Shown here: piece by piece, positions 63,644-64,000 of the stretch
How the letters are laid out: every line of letters starts with the position of its first letter
How positions within the stretch are numbered: the stretch's first letter is position 1
NCBI GenBank assembly: GCA_021805565.1
Contig: JAJZFA010000021.1
Span: forward strand, 62,001 to 126,000
Origin: Pseudomonadota bacterium
GTDB lineage: Bacteria > Pseudomonadota > Alphaproteobacteria > Acetobacterales > Acetobacteraceae
Direction of reading: 5' to 3'
Length of the DNA: 64,000 nt
Program-made: the position numbers and the translations under genes
Notes under the pieces: model-generated
The model's database searches: none
Seen by the model: the letters and a program-made list of their open reading frames with translations, nothing else
What the model was told of the DNA's origin: nothing

Positions 63644-64000
63644 GCCGCCGCGATCTCCATGTCGGGTTCCGCCGCCGCTTGCAGTCCCAGCGCCTGTGCC
63701 AGCCGGTCCAGGCGCCTGATCACGCTTTCACCGGCGAACACACCGCTATTTTCGCGCAACAACAGTAATAGCCGGGTGCCGTCGATCCGCAGCCGCGTAC
63801 CCGCCAACAGATCCTTCGTGCCGGCCGACAGGGTGTACGCCAGGCGCAGCGCGATCCCCAGCACTTCCGCCCTGTGTGTGGTCTCTGTATCCATCAACAT
63901 CCGGGCGGGCCGCAGGAAGCCAGCGTCGGGTTCCGCCTCATACCGCAGCGCGACCGCCAGCGCGAGAAACGCCCGCGCCCGATGATCCAGACCGACTCCG
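63640..64000 (-). CDS. ppx: Exopolyphosphatase C-terminal part, runs off the window
   Basis: About 119 residues read from the window edge to the stop at 63640: LDHRARAFLALAVALRYE, RAEVLGIALRLAYTLSAGT and RLDRLAQALGLQ. These are the helical C-terminal HD-like part of Ppx/GppA exopolyphosphatases. The catalytic N-terminal domain lies outside the window. Assignment rests on this C-terminal pattern only. Confidence 0.65.
   Translation of the reverse strand, partial: GVGLDHRARAFLALAVALRYEAEPDAGFLRPARMLMDTETTHRAEVLGIALRLAYTLSAGTKDLLAGTRLRIDGTRLLLLLRENSGVFAGESVIRRLDRLAQALGLQAAAEPDMEIAAA

Noticed and set aside
1-64000. CRISPR arrays, tRNA or rRNA genes, insertion sequences, prophage
   Set aside because: None recognised. 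The only tandem repeats are the 61-bp, 22-bp and 15-bp units described, none with CRISPR spacing.

Overview
The window is 64 kb of high-GC alphaproteobacterial chromosome. It comes from an anoxygenic phototroph: it carries bacteriochlorophyll a genes (bchC, X, Y, Z), spirilloxanthin-type carotenoid genes (crtC, D, E, F) and the complete structural puf set for LH1 and the type-II reaction centre (pufB, A, L, M, C). Other alphaproteobacterial markers are ccrM, a GAAC-N7-GAAC SOS box before lexA, a CtrA box, DUF3576, a CarD regulator and an SUV3-type helicase. The gene complement fits a purple or aerobic-phototrophic Acetobacteraceae/Rhodospirillales-type organism; the species cannot be fixed from sequence alone. 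No rRNA, tRNA, CRISPR array, transposase or prophage was recognised.

Layout. 0-10.7 kb: edge of a cation/proton antiporter; an SDR with a degenerate active site; a MNT/HEPN pair; a hydrolase and bciB (8-vinyl reductase); then a minus-strand run of LLM flavin monooxygenase, SDR and a full branched-chain-type ABC importer. 10.7-16.3 kb: a lower-GC island with a tandem-GT2 glycosyltransferase, a methyltransferase with unusual ends, and a repetitive beta-roll protein followed by a clear terminator. 16.3-18.4 kb: SDR, gluconokinase, pyrE. 18.4-32.5 kb: the photosynthesis cluster, reading leftward crtE-crtF-bchC-bchX-bchY-bchZ-pufB-pufA-pufL-pufM-pufC and then a membrane-anchored tandem dihaem cytochrome c; crtD-crtC diverge from crtE. 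32.6-41.1 kb: two orphan periplasmic binding proteins (FecB-like, ModA), TetR, accA, mntH-mntR with a palindromic operator, lpxR, DUF3576 lipoprotein and ccrM. 41.4-51.9 kb: small metabolic genes (CMD, HIBADH-like, cdh, fumC), a poorly explained patch, and an acyl-CoA catabolic cluster (SDR, two acyl-CoA dehydrogenases, CaiB-type CoA transferase, LLM oxidoreductase). 52-64 kb: LacI regulator, moeA-lexA, NDP-forming acyl-CoA synthetase, SDR, SUV3-like helicase, S4 protein, FdxA ferredoxin, CarD, a small CtrA-box gene, GNAT and the edge of ppx.

How the genes work together. BciB, BchXYZ and BchC cover successive late steps of bacteriochlorophyll a synthesis. CrtE supplies GGPP, and CrtC, CrtD and CrtF modify the carotenoid. 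PufBA and PufLM bind the pigments, and PufC re-reduces the special pair. The downstream dihaem cytochrome is a natural candidate for electron delivery from the bc1 complex to PufC. Sites matching or closely resembling the PpsR/CrtJ motif (TGT-N12-ACA) overlap the candidate promoters of bchC and of crtE/crtD, which predicts aerobic repression.

Most striking observations: two downstream genes (crtC and the S4 gene) have no usable ATG/GTG/TTG and both begin at an ATA inside an ATAA overlap with the preceding stop codon; paired PpsR-like sites lie 8 bp apart at bchC; a dihaem cytochrome sits next to puf behind a perfect 13-bp hairpin; a glycosyltransferase/methyltransferase/beta-roll island is present; and a 61-bp hairpin-forming repeat is duplicated between lpxR and the DUF3576 gene.
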